Source: Tubiluchus corallicola (lineage: Eukaryota > Priapulida > Priapulimorpha > Priapulimorphida > Tubiluchidae). From it: 64,000 nucleotides of DNA. The stretch lies in assembly GCA_030141605.1 (NCBI GenBank), contig JAQGDQ010002373.1:343921-407920 (forward strand), in the 5' to 3' direction. The stretch's first letter is position 1. Each line of letters begins with the position of its first letter. Positions 24,501-32,100 of this stretch are shown in pieces. The translations under genes were made by a program, and so were the position numbers. The notes below the pieces were generated by a model. It saw only the letters and a list, made by a program, of their open reading frames with translations, did no database searches and was not told the DNA's origin.

Positions 24501-25818
24501 CAGTTTTTTCGTATGGTATGAATGAGATATATGGGACAGATGATTATCTTTTTCGTGTCCTTGGTAAGAACATATGTTCTAATAATTATAATCGACAACA
24601 CTACTAGGTCGTTAATATGATAATTTGACAGAAAATTCAATCATTTTTAGCTACCAATTGATATGATAATAAGCACTTTACAGAATGGTAACCACGGCCT
24701 AAAGTTAGCCATAAAAAACATGGTTGCGTCCTCGCCGAAATATTAAATTAAAAAAATGCACGCATACGATTGTCAGGTACCTATGAACATACAAAAAGAT
24801 TATAAAATTCACGGCTGGTTGTGCACTAAAAATATTCCGAGTGAGTGTATTTAGTTGTCTAAATCATAAAGTTAAACTTGGTTTTGTTCATATTTTTATA
24901 TTTTATATATGGTTGATTATGCCTGGGATGAAAGGAGATCTTAAAGCTTCACAGTCATCAGCAATGAAGATGTGCAGCATTGCCATGTAAAAATGTTCGA
25001 AAAAGTTAAATAAATGACAATTTCTCTTTATATGAAGTATTTTACCTAAGATTTTTCGGTGGTTTTTGACATCTAAAGAAAAGAAAAGGTAAGCTGGATA
25101 AATACTACTAGTACCTCGGAAAAATGCAACCGAAAATTAGTGAAAGTGTCTGGAAAACTTAATAATTTTTGACAAAAACGAAACTGAACCGAAAAGGTAA
25201 CTATCAGCAAACTGAAACGAAATTTCCATTTTGGTAACATTCCCACTGCTGACACATTACTTTTTGCTCAGACTGTGACCGATTAATAATATCTGTGCAA
25301 TATAATATAAAGAAAAAAATATTTTACATAATATACAAAATCAATATATTCCATTAAACATGTATAACATAACTTTATTATATTTGTAATTTACATTTAA
25401 ATTTTCTAGTTGTTAGCTAGATTTTGTTTGGAAGCCTGCACAGTTATTGGTTTCAATTCGATTCACGAAAAAATAAGAATAGAAATCAGTTTTCTATGTT
25501 ACACATGCGTGATTCTAAAAATTTACTCAGTTAGGCTTAAATCGTCAAGTTTAAAATTGCGTGAAATTGTAGCATGGTTTTTACAGTGAATTTTACAGAC
25601 CTGTTTAAATGTAGCTCATTCCAGGGGAAACTCTACTCTAGTACAATATACATTATAAATTGAATTACTACACTCTAGTCAAATCAGAGTGGAAAAAAAT
25701 AGAAAATATTTTTTAAATTACCATGATTAGATAAAGAAAGTGTTGGAGATGACAGTTTCTGTCTTTTGGCAGGCAAATCTTCTTGGCCAAGTTCGTGAAC
25801 CTGATGTCGTTCAGCCAT
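1444..25818 (-). CDS. CREBBP/EP300: CREB-binding protein / p300 lysine acetyltransferase, complete gene, 30 coding exons
   Basis: Nuclear transcription co-activator that acetylates histones and other proteins and is recruited by many activators. Exons, 5' to 3' on the minus strand: 25722-25818, 22383-23110, 21544-21780, 20805-21021, 19687-19929, 19299-19499, 18730-19057, 18181-18298, 17806-17944, 14775-15025, 14425-14520, 14111-14299, 13599-13899, 12245-12360, 10795-10965, 10367-10524, 8648-8728, 7799-7933, 7432-7499, 6878-7025, 6333-6479, 6075-6188, 5814-5979, 5407-5634, 5128-5283, 4646-4921, 4024-4428, 3282-3500, 2753-2965, 1444-2646. They total 7,149 nt, or 2,382 residues plus stop. All phases join. 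All introns are GT-AG except the one after exon 13, inferred as GC-AG. TAZ1, KIX, bromodomain, HAT, ZZ, TAZ2 and NCBD occur in canonical order, and length matches human CBP/p300 (about 2,400). The start is the ATG at 25818, followed by a basic AKRQKLSSP motif like the vertebrate N-terminus. Vertebrates have two paralogues; I cannot say which this resembles more, as expected for a pre-duplication orthologue. Confidence 0.96.
4024..4921 (-). CDS. CREBBP/EP300: CBP exons 26-27: ZZ zinc finger and TAZ2 (CH3) domain
   Basis: The end of exon 26 (4646-4921) and exon 27 (4024-4428) encode the ZZ domain at about 1675-1725 ([43 protein letters not shown]). TAZ2 follows at about 1745-1838 ([74 protein letters not shown]). 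All TAZ2 zinc ligands look intact. In known proteins ZZ reads histone H3 tails and TAZ2 binds p53, E1A-type ligands and other activators. Confidence 0.95.
4646..7025 (-). CDS. CREBBP/EP300: CBP exons 20-26: HAT catalytic domain with lysine-rich autoinhibitory loop
   Basis: Exons 6878-7025, 6333-6479, 6075-6188, 5814-5979, 5407-5634, 5128-5283 and 4646-4921, about residues 1291-1703. Conserved blocks are [122 protein letters not shown] and [18 protein letters not shown]. The substrate-tunnel Trp-Tyr pair (QEWYKK) and the acetyl-CoA-contacting Asp (SYLDS) and Arg (YRTAVYHE) are present. Exons 24-25 encode the autoinhibitory loop: an acidic/Ala-rich part followed by a Lys/Ser-rich part ([18 protein letters not shown]). 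In p300 this loop is autoacetylated to switch the enzyme on. One local difference is [10 protein letters not shown] where human has GYVTGHIWAC. Confidence 0.96.
7432..8728 (-). CDS. CREBBP/EP300: CBP exons 17-19: discontinuous RING and PHD (CH2) module
   Basis: Exons 8648-8728, 7799-7933 and 7432-7499. The Cys/His pattern [19 protein letters not shown] and GFVCSLCLK matches the zinc-binding CH2 region that packs against the HAT and restrains its activity in p300. It leads into the conserved [13 protein letters not shown] linker. All three junctions are phase 2 or phase 1 and join without a break. Confidence 0.93.
8729..10366 (-). other. CBP intron 16 (1.6 kb)
   Basis: AT-rich intron between the bromodomain-end and PHD exons. 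A short GACT-type microsatellite (CTGACTGACTGAC) lies near 10,195-10,213. I recognise nothing else. Confidence 0.6.
10367..12360 (-). CDS. CREBBP/EP300: CBP exons 14-16: bromodomain
   Basis: Exons 12245-12360, 10795-10965 and 10367-10524 encode the acetyl-lysine-binding bromodomain, about residues 1049-1160. In order: [18 protein letters not shown] (helix Z), [20 protein letters not shown] (ZA loop), [37 protein letters not shown] and [18 protein letters not shown]. The conserved Asn of VYNKKNT, which hydrogen-bonds acetyl-lysine in known structures, is present. Exon 16 runs on into the RING/CH2 segment (CCGRKW ... [13 protein letters not shown]). Confidence 0.95.
10990..11334 (+). mobile_element. 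LINE tail, part 1 (end of RT ORF and 3' UTR)
   Basis: On the plus strand: [14 protein letters not shown], then after a frameshift [14 protein letters not shown] and a stop. This matches the usual C-terminus of CR1/L2-type LINE polyproteins (WN.LP ... FK..LKTYLF). The 3' UTR is interrupted by the DNA element at 11335-12058 and resumes at 12061. Confidence 0.7.
11335..12058 (-). mobile_element. Internally deleted pogo/Tigger-like element with TA target duplication
   Basis: The terminal inverted repeats are CAGTGGACTCTCGTTATAAG at the left and, as reverse complement of the right end, CAGTGGATTCTCGTTACAAG. TA flanks both sides (11333-11334 and 12059-12060), as for Tc1/mariner/pogo insertions. 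The minus strand keeps a short ORF starting at about 11801 ([16 protein letters not shown]) and ending [14 protein letters not shown]-stop. It looks like a transposase N-terminus joined to the PIP-like tail (KQSKLSIFF) seen at the end of pogo/Tigger proteins. The copy is non-autonomous. Confidence 0.8.
12061..12170 (+). mobile_element. LINE tail, part 2 (3' end beyond the nested transposon)
   Basis: Continuation of the LINE 3' UTR after the nested element. It includes GAGACGCAGTGTATTGCTCG and ends in a TTA-type microsatellite (AAATTATCATTATTATTACT), the usual 3' terminus of CR1/L2 LINEs. Confidence 0.55.
12520..12915 (+). mobile_element. Degenerate LINE, C-terminus of reverse-transcriptase ORF
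   Basis: On the plus strand, broken reading frames give [19 protein letters not shown], then [19 protein letters not shown], then a terminal [11 protein letters not shown]. This is the usual order at the C-terminus of non-LTR reverse transcriptases (LLYGSETW ... RRGRGRPRTTW ... short tail). Frameshifts and stops make it a dead copy. It is antisense to CBP. I cannot name the clade with confidence. Confidence 0.7.
13059..13481. mobile_element. Non-autonomous DNA transposon with CAGGGTTCCCAC terminal inverted repeats
   Basis: The left end reads ATAACAGGGTTCCCAC (from 13056) and the right end GTGGGAACCCTGTTAT (to 13484), a perfect 16-bp inverted repeat. Subterminal CCCTGAC words recur inside both ends. 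There is no transposase ORF. Elements with this terminus are widespread in animal genomes. The target duplication is not clear, so I do not assign a superfamily. Confidence 0.7.
13599..15025 (-). CDS. CREBBP/EP300: CBP exons 10-13: disordered linker with SUMO-type and acidic motifs before the bromodomain
   Basis: Exons 14775-15025, 14425-14520, 14111-14299 and 13599-13899 encode about residues 770-1048, rich in Pro, Ser, Gln and Asn. Exon 13 has several Val/Ile-Lys-x-Glu motifs ([31 protein letters not shown]). These match the SUMO-acceptor consensus, and the human proteins carry SUMOylation motifs in the equivalent CRD1 repression region. SUMO use here is inference. Exon 13 ends in a basic HNKK followed by GC rather than GT (see findings). 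Reading through would give about 13 more residues and a stop at 13558. Confidence 0.88.
15026..17805 (-). other. CBP intron 9 (2.8 kb)
   Basis: Long GT-AG intron. It contains a truncated Tigger-like element at about 17107-17511 and a GC-richer patch at about 16,430-16,560 with a plus-strand ORF ending at a strong splice donor (see findings). The remainder is AT-rich with no recognised feature. Confidence 0.7.
17107..17511 (-). mobile_element. Truncated pogo/Tigger-like DNA transposon (5' end)
   Basis: Reading on the minus strand, the block begins next to a TA dinucleotide at 17512-17513 with CATAGGAACCTCGACTTATG, a terminal sequence typical of Tigger elements. About 210 bp in, it has an ORF from 17301 that starts [19 protein letters not shown] and continues [12 protein letters not shown]. 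This is the start of the CENP-B-type helix-turn-helix of pogo/Tigger transposases. The ORF then diverges and stops at 17107. No second terminus was found, so it is a 5' fragment or internally deleted copy. Confidence 0.7.
17806..19499 (-). CDS. CREBBP/EP300: CBP exons 6-9: KIX domain and flanking linkers
   Basis: Exon 6 (19299-19499) and most of exon 7 (18730-19057) are Asn/Gln/Pro linker. KIX occupies about residues 668-748, split over exons 7, 8 (18181-18298) and 9 (17806-17944). Diagnostic pieces are [50 protein letters not shown] and [20 protein letters not shown]. These form the three-helix bundle that binds phosphorylated CREB, MLL and c-Myb in known proteins. The Tyr of KIYKIQ, the pKID-contacting tyrosine, is present. 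The split KIX exon structure resembles that of vertebrate CBP. Confidence 0.95.
19687..21780 (-). CDS. CREBBP/EP300: CBP exons 3-5: TAZ1 (CH1) zinc-binding domain
   Basis: Exon 3 (21544-21780) is a Pro/Met/Gly-rich linker. Exons 4 (20805-21021) and 5 (19687-19929) encode TAZ1 at about residues 365-461. It starts [20 protein letters not shown] and continues with the Cys/His clusters [34 protein letters not shown] and [15 protein letters not shown]. These hold the HCCC zinc-ligand pattern of three zinc sites. TAZ1 in known proteins binds HIF-1alpha, CITED2 and STAT2 activation domains. The first His-Cys loop ([15 protein letters not shown]) is a few residues longer than in human. The rest of exon 5 is Ser/Gln/Ala-rich linker. 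Confidence 0.95.
19930..20804 (-). other. CBP intron 4, inside TAZ1
   Basis: 875-bp AT-rich intron splitting the TAZ1 domain. I see no recognisable element. Confidence 0.6.
22383..25818 (-). CDS. CREBBP/EP300: CBP exons 1-2: N-terminal basic motif and Ser-rich disordered region
   Basis: Exon 1 (25722-25818) encodes about 32 residues beginning [10 protein letters not shown] and containing AKRQKLSSP, the counterpart of the vertebrate PKRAKLSSP segment. Exon 2 (22383-23110) encodes residues 33-275: an acidic-aromatic start ([11 protein letters not shown], like the Asp/Phe-rich stretch after the vertebrate motif), then a low-complexity Ser/Asn/Thr/Pro-rich tract without recognisable folded domains. 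In vertebrates this region binds nuclear receptors; I see no clear LXXLL motif here, so that role is not supported. The acceptor of exon 2 is a strong TTTTTTCAG. Confidence 0.9.
23111..25721 (-). other. CBP intron 1 (2.6 kb)
   Basis: GT-AG intron between exons 1 and 2. It is AT-rich with short ORFs that look spurious. The only recognisable content is a 43-bp partial copy of exon 2 at 23354-23396. Confidence 0.75.
23354..23396 (-). repeat. Partial duplicate of CBP exon 2 in intron 1
   Basis: This block repeats 22701-22744 of exon 2 with a handful of substitutions; both share ACATTGTTCTGAAC and AAAACCAGGTGATG on the plus strand. In gene sense it would read SPGF.VQNNV. It lies in direct orientation about 650 bp upstream of the source in transcription order. 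It has no obvious splice sites and is probably inert. Confidence 0.7.
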
Positions 25819-26400
25819 GGTAATGTTGACAACGAACTGCTTGAAAGTTTTTCACCAAAGCAGTACGAAACGGTGACTACACAACTCAAAATAATTGCAC
25901 CAAATTATCAGCTACTCGCAAAGTAACAAATAAATAAAAGAAACGTAAAAATTCATAATAAAATCTCGTTGGCTGTTCAGGGCATCACAGTTTTAACAGG
26001 TAAACAAGCGTCCAAAACGACTACTCAATGCGCATATTAACACTGTACAAAAGTCATTAGTAATATGAACATGTGAACGCCCAGCGAAAATGTTTTTTGC
26101 ACATATTTACTGCTGGTACTCTCGTGCATATTTTCGAAAAGAATAATTTATACATAACACAAATTAAGGCAGCTAAAGCGAATATAAAATCTACGAACTC
26201 CGGTGCCCAAAATCTACGTGAAAATGGCGGCCGCTGTGAAAACTTACGACAAACAACGAAGTTTGCCGACCCGGAAACACCCGAGCGAAAAGTAATTAGC
26301 ATAATACCACGTGATCGCCTACTGCATGCGCCAGCACAGTGCGCACTTTGGTCATAGTTTTCTGCTGCTGTACGGCGACCGCCGTTGTCTGTTCTGTTCA
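25819..26400 (-). promoter_or_regulatory. CBP 5' UTR and putative promoter with YY1-, E-box- and NRF1-like motifs
   Basis: Immediately upstream of the CBP start codon, about 26,160-26,350 is clearly richer in G+C and CpG than the surroundings. It has AAAATGGCGGCCGC at 26221-26234 (the YY1-type core common at animal housekeeping promoters, also holding a NotI site), CACGTG at 26308-26313 and a GCATGCGCC NRF1-like site at 26324-26332. AATGCGCAT also occurs near 26,027. No TATA box stands out. The orientation could be bidirectional, but no gene is seen on the plus side. The transcription start is not determinable here. Confidence 0.55.
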
Positions 26401-26579
26401 TGTTTCAAGTTTTCAAAAATAGAGAACTATTACATATCTTTTATCGAAATCTCTTGTTCTAAATTTACTGCTCCAAAGTACATTGGAACTAAAAATTTTT
26501 ATGTCCTACAAAAGCACTATTTGATATGGTGCATCTATAGAAAATCATTTTTCCAGTTTACTCAGAACCAATTAATACA

Positions 26580-26980
26580 CTGCTGTTATACTGTCGTGAT
26601 TAGGGGTTAAGCGAGTACACTCAGAAACCCGTAACTCCAGAAACACTATGGGCTTTAATCTTTCTAAGCAGTCTTCGATGAGCAAAGCCATGGCAAAATC
26701 AAAATAAACGACATCAACAGGACTTCCTTGATCAAGCATAGAAGTGATATCACCGAAAAAACTTATTGGATTGGTCAAGCAAGAATGGCCTTTAGTGAAT
26801 CCATGTTAGGAGTCAAATAATATTCTTTTCAAAATGAACAATGATATAACTCCGCAAAATAGATCTCATGACTTTACATACTAATGAAGTTAAAGAAATA
26901 GGCCAATAATTACCAGGATCACTACACAGGCCTTTCTTAAAAATAAGTGTTACGTTGGCTAACTTCCAACTATGAGGTAG
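26580..26980 (-). mobile_element. Decayed CR1/Jockey-type LINE reverse transcriptase fragment
   Basis: Minus-strand translation across frameshifts gives LPHSWKLANVTLIFKKG, DPGNYWPISLTSLVCKVM, then SCLTNPISFFGDITSMLDQG and PVDVVYFDFAMA. These are the consecutive motifs of non-LTR reverse transcriptase (W..A.V.PI.KKG, NYRPISLTS, and the block around Y.DF.KAFD). Here YFDFAMA replaces the catalytic-region YLDFAKAFD. There are multiple stops. It lies upstream of CBP in the intergenic region. Confidence 0.8.
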
Positions 26981-29004
26981 TGAATTTTATTTCATCATTA
27001 ATCAATCAGTATTAGTGTTGGGCTGAACCGATCGGTGAACGAACAGTGATTATGGGTTGTGATTATTGAACAATTTCTGATCAGCTTATTAGGAATAGGT
27101 CTCCAAGCAAAGCAAGGCACAGGGCCCTATGTTCGATAAACATCGATTATATTTATTGTATTGGTACTTCCAACAAAATCAGTGTTTAAACATTGAAAAA
27201 CATGGTGCACAGCAAGGATTAAACAACACAAAAATTTGAACATATAAATGGTAAGTACACAATTGGTAGTGATGGCACAGTATGAAATTACTATGAATTA
27301 TTTATTATTAATCAAGTGTTCAGCACAAACATTTGTGAAAAATTTGCTTGCAGAGAATTGCTTTATAACTGGCTTTAAGTCGATGGTCTTCAGGATGGCA
27401 TTTTCAATATACATTGAAAACCAGTTCAAGCATTGTGCTACGTAATATTTTCTGTTATTTATTTTCATTTGATTTGTTTTCACAGGCATCGGATTTGGTC
27501 ACCCTTAGGGCTCGAGCAGCACTACAACAAACCTCTAGACAACCTTCACTGATAAGTGATGATCATTTGGTTAAAGTCTATATAAGAACACTTGCAGCTG
27601 CTCCATATCCCAAAAGTGGATGACACAGTCAAAGGCACACAGCGTTCAGCTACTGGGTAGCTAGCTCACCCAGTCCTTAGACGATAACAGTGACGAACAT
27701 TTGGTTAAGACCCAAGATTGCTCCAGTTGCTCCATATCTGACCAGGTGCTTTCCGTTTCAGCAGTCTCATGTTTGGATGTATAGATTCCAGCATTATACA
27801 TCCTGTACAGAAGGTGACCAGAATCCACTCCTGTCTCACTCTACTGGGCCGCGCGGGCAGGAGCTTTCTCCCCAAGTATGAGCCTTTAATATCGCTGATC
27901 GGATTAGTTTGGCTCTGATGTTCAGAAGAATGAGTGTCTTCAGAAGAGCATCATTCTCTCTTCCCGGCCATTCCTCTGTAGCCCACACAGGTACTATGTG
28001 ACGAGGCAGTAGCAGAACTGCAGTGCCATTTGTAATCATCGAGGATATTCGTACTTTTGAGCTTTATCCGTAAGCCTAGCCCTGTGAAATCAAAATCATG
28101 CACTCATACTGGGCTAAATTTGTGACCATGGGCCGATTAATTTTGCTGTTCACAAATATTAGTCAGGTAGCAACACCTAGGCAGAAATCAGATGTGCCAA
28201 GATTGCAAATAACGAGGATGAAAATGTAAAGTAAAAACCTTTTTATATAATATGGTAGATAGCCGAGAGCTTTTATTCAATAAAATTGTATTGTACCCTG
28301 AACGTATAAAATTCAACAGGGCAAACCCAGAAACATTTTAGCACTTATGAACTAATTTTTACGATGAAGTCCAGAAAATAAAAACTTTGTTTGATATTGC
28401 CGCCAGGTCCATAAAAATAAAAAACAGACAATACATAGTATATATGTATAATTTTACTGTATTAACATTGGGATTGTATTTTCAATAAAACTATTGATCA
28501 ATTCAGGCCTCAAGTGAAAAAATTAACTGAAGTGTCAGGAAAATATATTGACGACCAAATTGTTTAATTCACCAACAATGAATGTTAAATGACATATTAT
28601 ATTTTTTGTTTGTTTAGAAAATTTGAACGCTTTTTACTTGAAATGCTTTAAAATCTCGATTCAGGAGTAGGGGTCAGAATGGCCCCAATCCCGAACGCTC
28701 ATACCGGCAGCAGAAAATTAACAGAAACAATGTTAGCAATTAATGGACTGTCACCCCATTCTACTGTTGGTTTGAGTAGACGGCAAATTTAACAAGCAAA
28801 GAATGTATGTATTTGTGTAATAGCGGTTATTAGCCATTTAATGCTACGGACCCTTTTAGGGTTGTCATCTACTGTGCCCAACTTATCTTGCTAAATGCTG
28901 ATTTTAAAACAAACATAAAAAAGTACAAACATTTTTAACATGTATTACAATAACTGTTATATTTGAAAAACTATTTCAAACAGTATGCATACAAATTATG
29001 GTCT
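26981..29004. other. Intergenic region, mostly unassigned
   Basis: About 2 kb with short ORFs only. A diverged tandem duplication at about 27520-27760 is the one structure seen (see findings). The segment 27,640-28,060 is somewhat GC-richer than its surroundings. Nothing here is identifiable as a gene. Confidence 0.5.
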
Positions 29005-29010
29005 TTTATT
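29005..29010 (-). terminator. Candidate dynein poly(A) signal (AATAAA)
   Basis: The plus-strand TTTATT is AATAAA in gene orientation, about 145 nt after the dynein stop codon. That is a sensible 3' UTR length. It is tentative, given the base composition. Confidence 0.45.
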
Positions 29011-29151
29011 ACATATGGACAGAAATCTTACTGAGATTTTACCAGGCAATAAGATAAAAATATAATATTCTACAAGTTTCAGCAAACTCATTCATTAAGC
29101 TAAGCTAAATATCAGTTAATTTCATTAAAAATTCCTACAGTTGTAAATGCA

Positions 29152-32100
29152 TTAATCATCGAGTTGGCACAACGCTGCAACACCTCTGTTAATCCAGTGT
29201 TTCTCAGGTTTGTCACTAGGTAACTCGATAGTCAGGACGTAGTTTGTTGAATGGCCAGTAGTGGACAGTACACCTCGACGGGCACTGGTCTTGTAAACAG
29301 GACAGGCATATGTCCTTTTTCTCAGCATATCAACATACTTTTTCGGTCGCAGCCATATGACAGGCATACAATCATAAATAATTTTTGGAAGTGACTCTTC
29401 AATTTGTTTAGCAGTTTGCGACCACCGGGCACCTTCTAAAAACAGACCCTGGAAAAATTAGATTAGTACTTAAATAATAGCTTGTACAGAGGCAAGCATG
29501 ATTCAGATCAAGCGAAGTGGCTTGTGACGTGCAAAATAATGTCTGGCTGTGCACTATCAAACTTAAGGAAGGCATTTTTTTTCTATTTAGTAAGGCAGAA
29601 GTTCTGGAGTTTCAAAAACAAGATACACTTCATAAATTACAGATAATTGGCCAAGCTTTCTGGTAAACACATGATACAAAAATAAGTATTTTCAGCAATG
29701 AAACAGAAAAGTTGGGGAACTTATCCAACCAGCCAAGTTCATAAACTTGTAAGTACTTTGTGCTCAAACAATAAACATGTAATGGTAACTTGAAATATGT
29801 GCTTAACATCTATAACCCAGCCACGATGTATTCCAACATTGCTACCTTAATATAAACACCATCTTCAGGTCTTTCGTGCATATTAGCATCCTCCGATGTC
29901 ACTTCAAACTCAAACCCAACCTGGTCTATTGGAATTGCGTATTTCCTAGAGTAATTCTGAAGAGCCCCTGCAATTAAATAAAACAATTGCAAAATTCATT
30001 AATTTAGAACAACATACTAATGAGTTTCTTACTCACCCTTGTATTGCATAGAAGTATGTAACTTCATTGACTTTTACAGTTACCTGTAATCTATGAAAAT
30101 TCTTTTTACCTGTAAGGAAAGATTGTGTAAAATAGAAACCAGATAACCAAAAAACAATTGGTGGTCCTTTGTCAATCCAGTCCTGCAGAAATTTCAACCT
30201 AAAAAATAAAAGAAAGATTGCTTTATATTCACGCATTTACATTTACAGTTTACATTTCTTGAAATGTTAGTTCAACAAGTAAACATTCTTTAATATTATA
30301 AATAAGTGACGATCTATTTTTCAGACACATTAAATGCAGATGATACACTGGATGTGTATGGTGAAGATAGGAAACAGGATTAGTGTGCTGACTTGTGGAA
30401 GAGGGCAGATCAAGTGGCCATTGCTGATGTTCTACATAGTACAAGGCTACGTTAGTTGTGTCATCTCCAAAGAGCAGAGGATCAATTTGCTGAAGTTGAT
30501 AGATAGATAAGCTCACACTCAACTTCAAGTTGAAGGCATGAGACTTGTTGGCCAGCCTAGAAAAACCTGGCAGGAAGTTCACATCAAGGCGTGGCACTTG
30601 TCACCTGAGCTGACCAGCAGGCGGGTTATTTGGAGGTGGGCCATTGGCAGACCCCTGTCCAACCCCATCTAATGGGAATGATGGACTTAAATGTTGATGA
30701 TGATAATGATGATGAGACAAAATTATAATGTATGGCTGTGCTGCTTGCCCATTTTTGTTCTTCTCAAAAGGAACGTGCAAATCACGTTGTGTAACTTTTC
30801 TGAGGTCGGGGATGAATAGCTGATTGCACTACCTTAATCTTGTTAGTGTTAATGCATAGTCTGCTATCACATTTATTAGTTGTATACTTTACAGCCCTGT
30901 GCAGTTAATTTCCAAGCACCTGTCCTGATCTTGCAAGTCACAGTGCTAACTACAGTCTTATCAATTCAAATAACGACTAGCGAATTTGAGCTGCGTATCA
31001 GCATTGAAGCTCTGATGTTAGATGATATCATGCAATTTCACACACTGATGCCTATATGGATGAAGTCAAACATTCACACAGGTGAATCATTACATACCTG
31101 GCTACAAGGTCTAAAATATAACTTCCAAGAGGTTTAAGAGATGGATAGGATTTTGCAGCCCACACCGCTGGCACCTTTCCAATTAGCATGGCATCAAATA
31201 ATTTCTCTAAATCTGTAGACATTAAGACCAGTCCTATAAAAAAGAATTAAAATATTTAAAATAGCAAGACCATACTGCAAATTAACAACTTAAGGTCAGG
31301 TGAAGAAACATTAATGATTACATTTGCACAAAGCAGCTTAAAACTACACAAAGTTTAAAATTCTGAAAATCTGCTAATAACAGGGTCAAGATACTACATG
31401 TTATTGTGTAATACTAAATGAGTTCTGCTGAAACGGTCTGAATTTATCAAGATTTTGGGCATTGCTGTAGCATTGCCACAGAGTTTTTGTTGACCATTTT
31501 GTTGGGCCAAATCTTGAATAAAGTTGTATTTTTCTACAAGTTAAGGCAATCTACTCGTTAAGCTGAATTCTACCCTAGTACTCGTCAATATAGTAAGGAA
31601 CATCTAGAGTTACCCACTGAAATACAAAAAACTGTAAACTTCTTAACAGGAACACACAATAGTTAAAGCCGTCATGCGAGACAGAACAAATTCCATACTA
31701 TGAATAAGAATCTTGTAGTAGTAGCAGCAACAGCAGCAGCAGCAGTAGCAGTAGTAGTAGTAGTAGATGTAGAAGTAGTAATTTACTGACTGTAACAATG
31801 AATTATAAGCAGAACAATAAGAACTTTACAGTCCAATATGTAGCTATCCAAGCAAACTCTACCTACATGAATAGCAAACAGCTAGCCTTGTGTGTACATT
31901 AGAGGCACTGACATACTTAACAGGAGAGTGTAATTATGGTGGACTTGTGACAGATGATAACAACTTTGCATTACTCTTTGCTACAAGCTTTAGATTGATA
32001 GTAAATAAATTTGATAAGCAACTAAAATCTAATTCAGGATAACCCTGATAAACATTCTCAATATTAATGTATCTGAACTGATATTCAGCTTGCACATTAC

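Noticed and set aside
26073-26357. 94-codon plus-strand ORF upstream of CBP
   Set aside because: It overlaps the CpG-rich promoter block, and the opposite frame is also open. Low stop density from G+C content explains it better than a gene.
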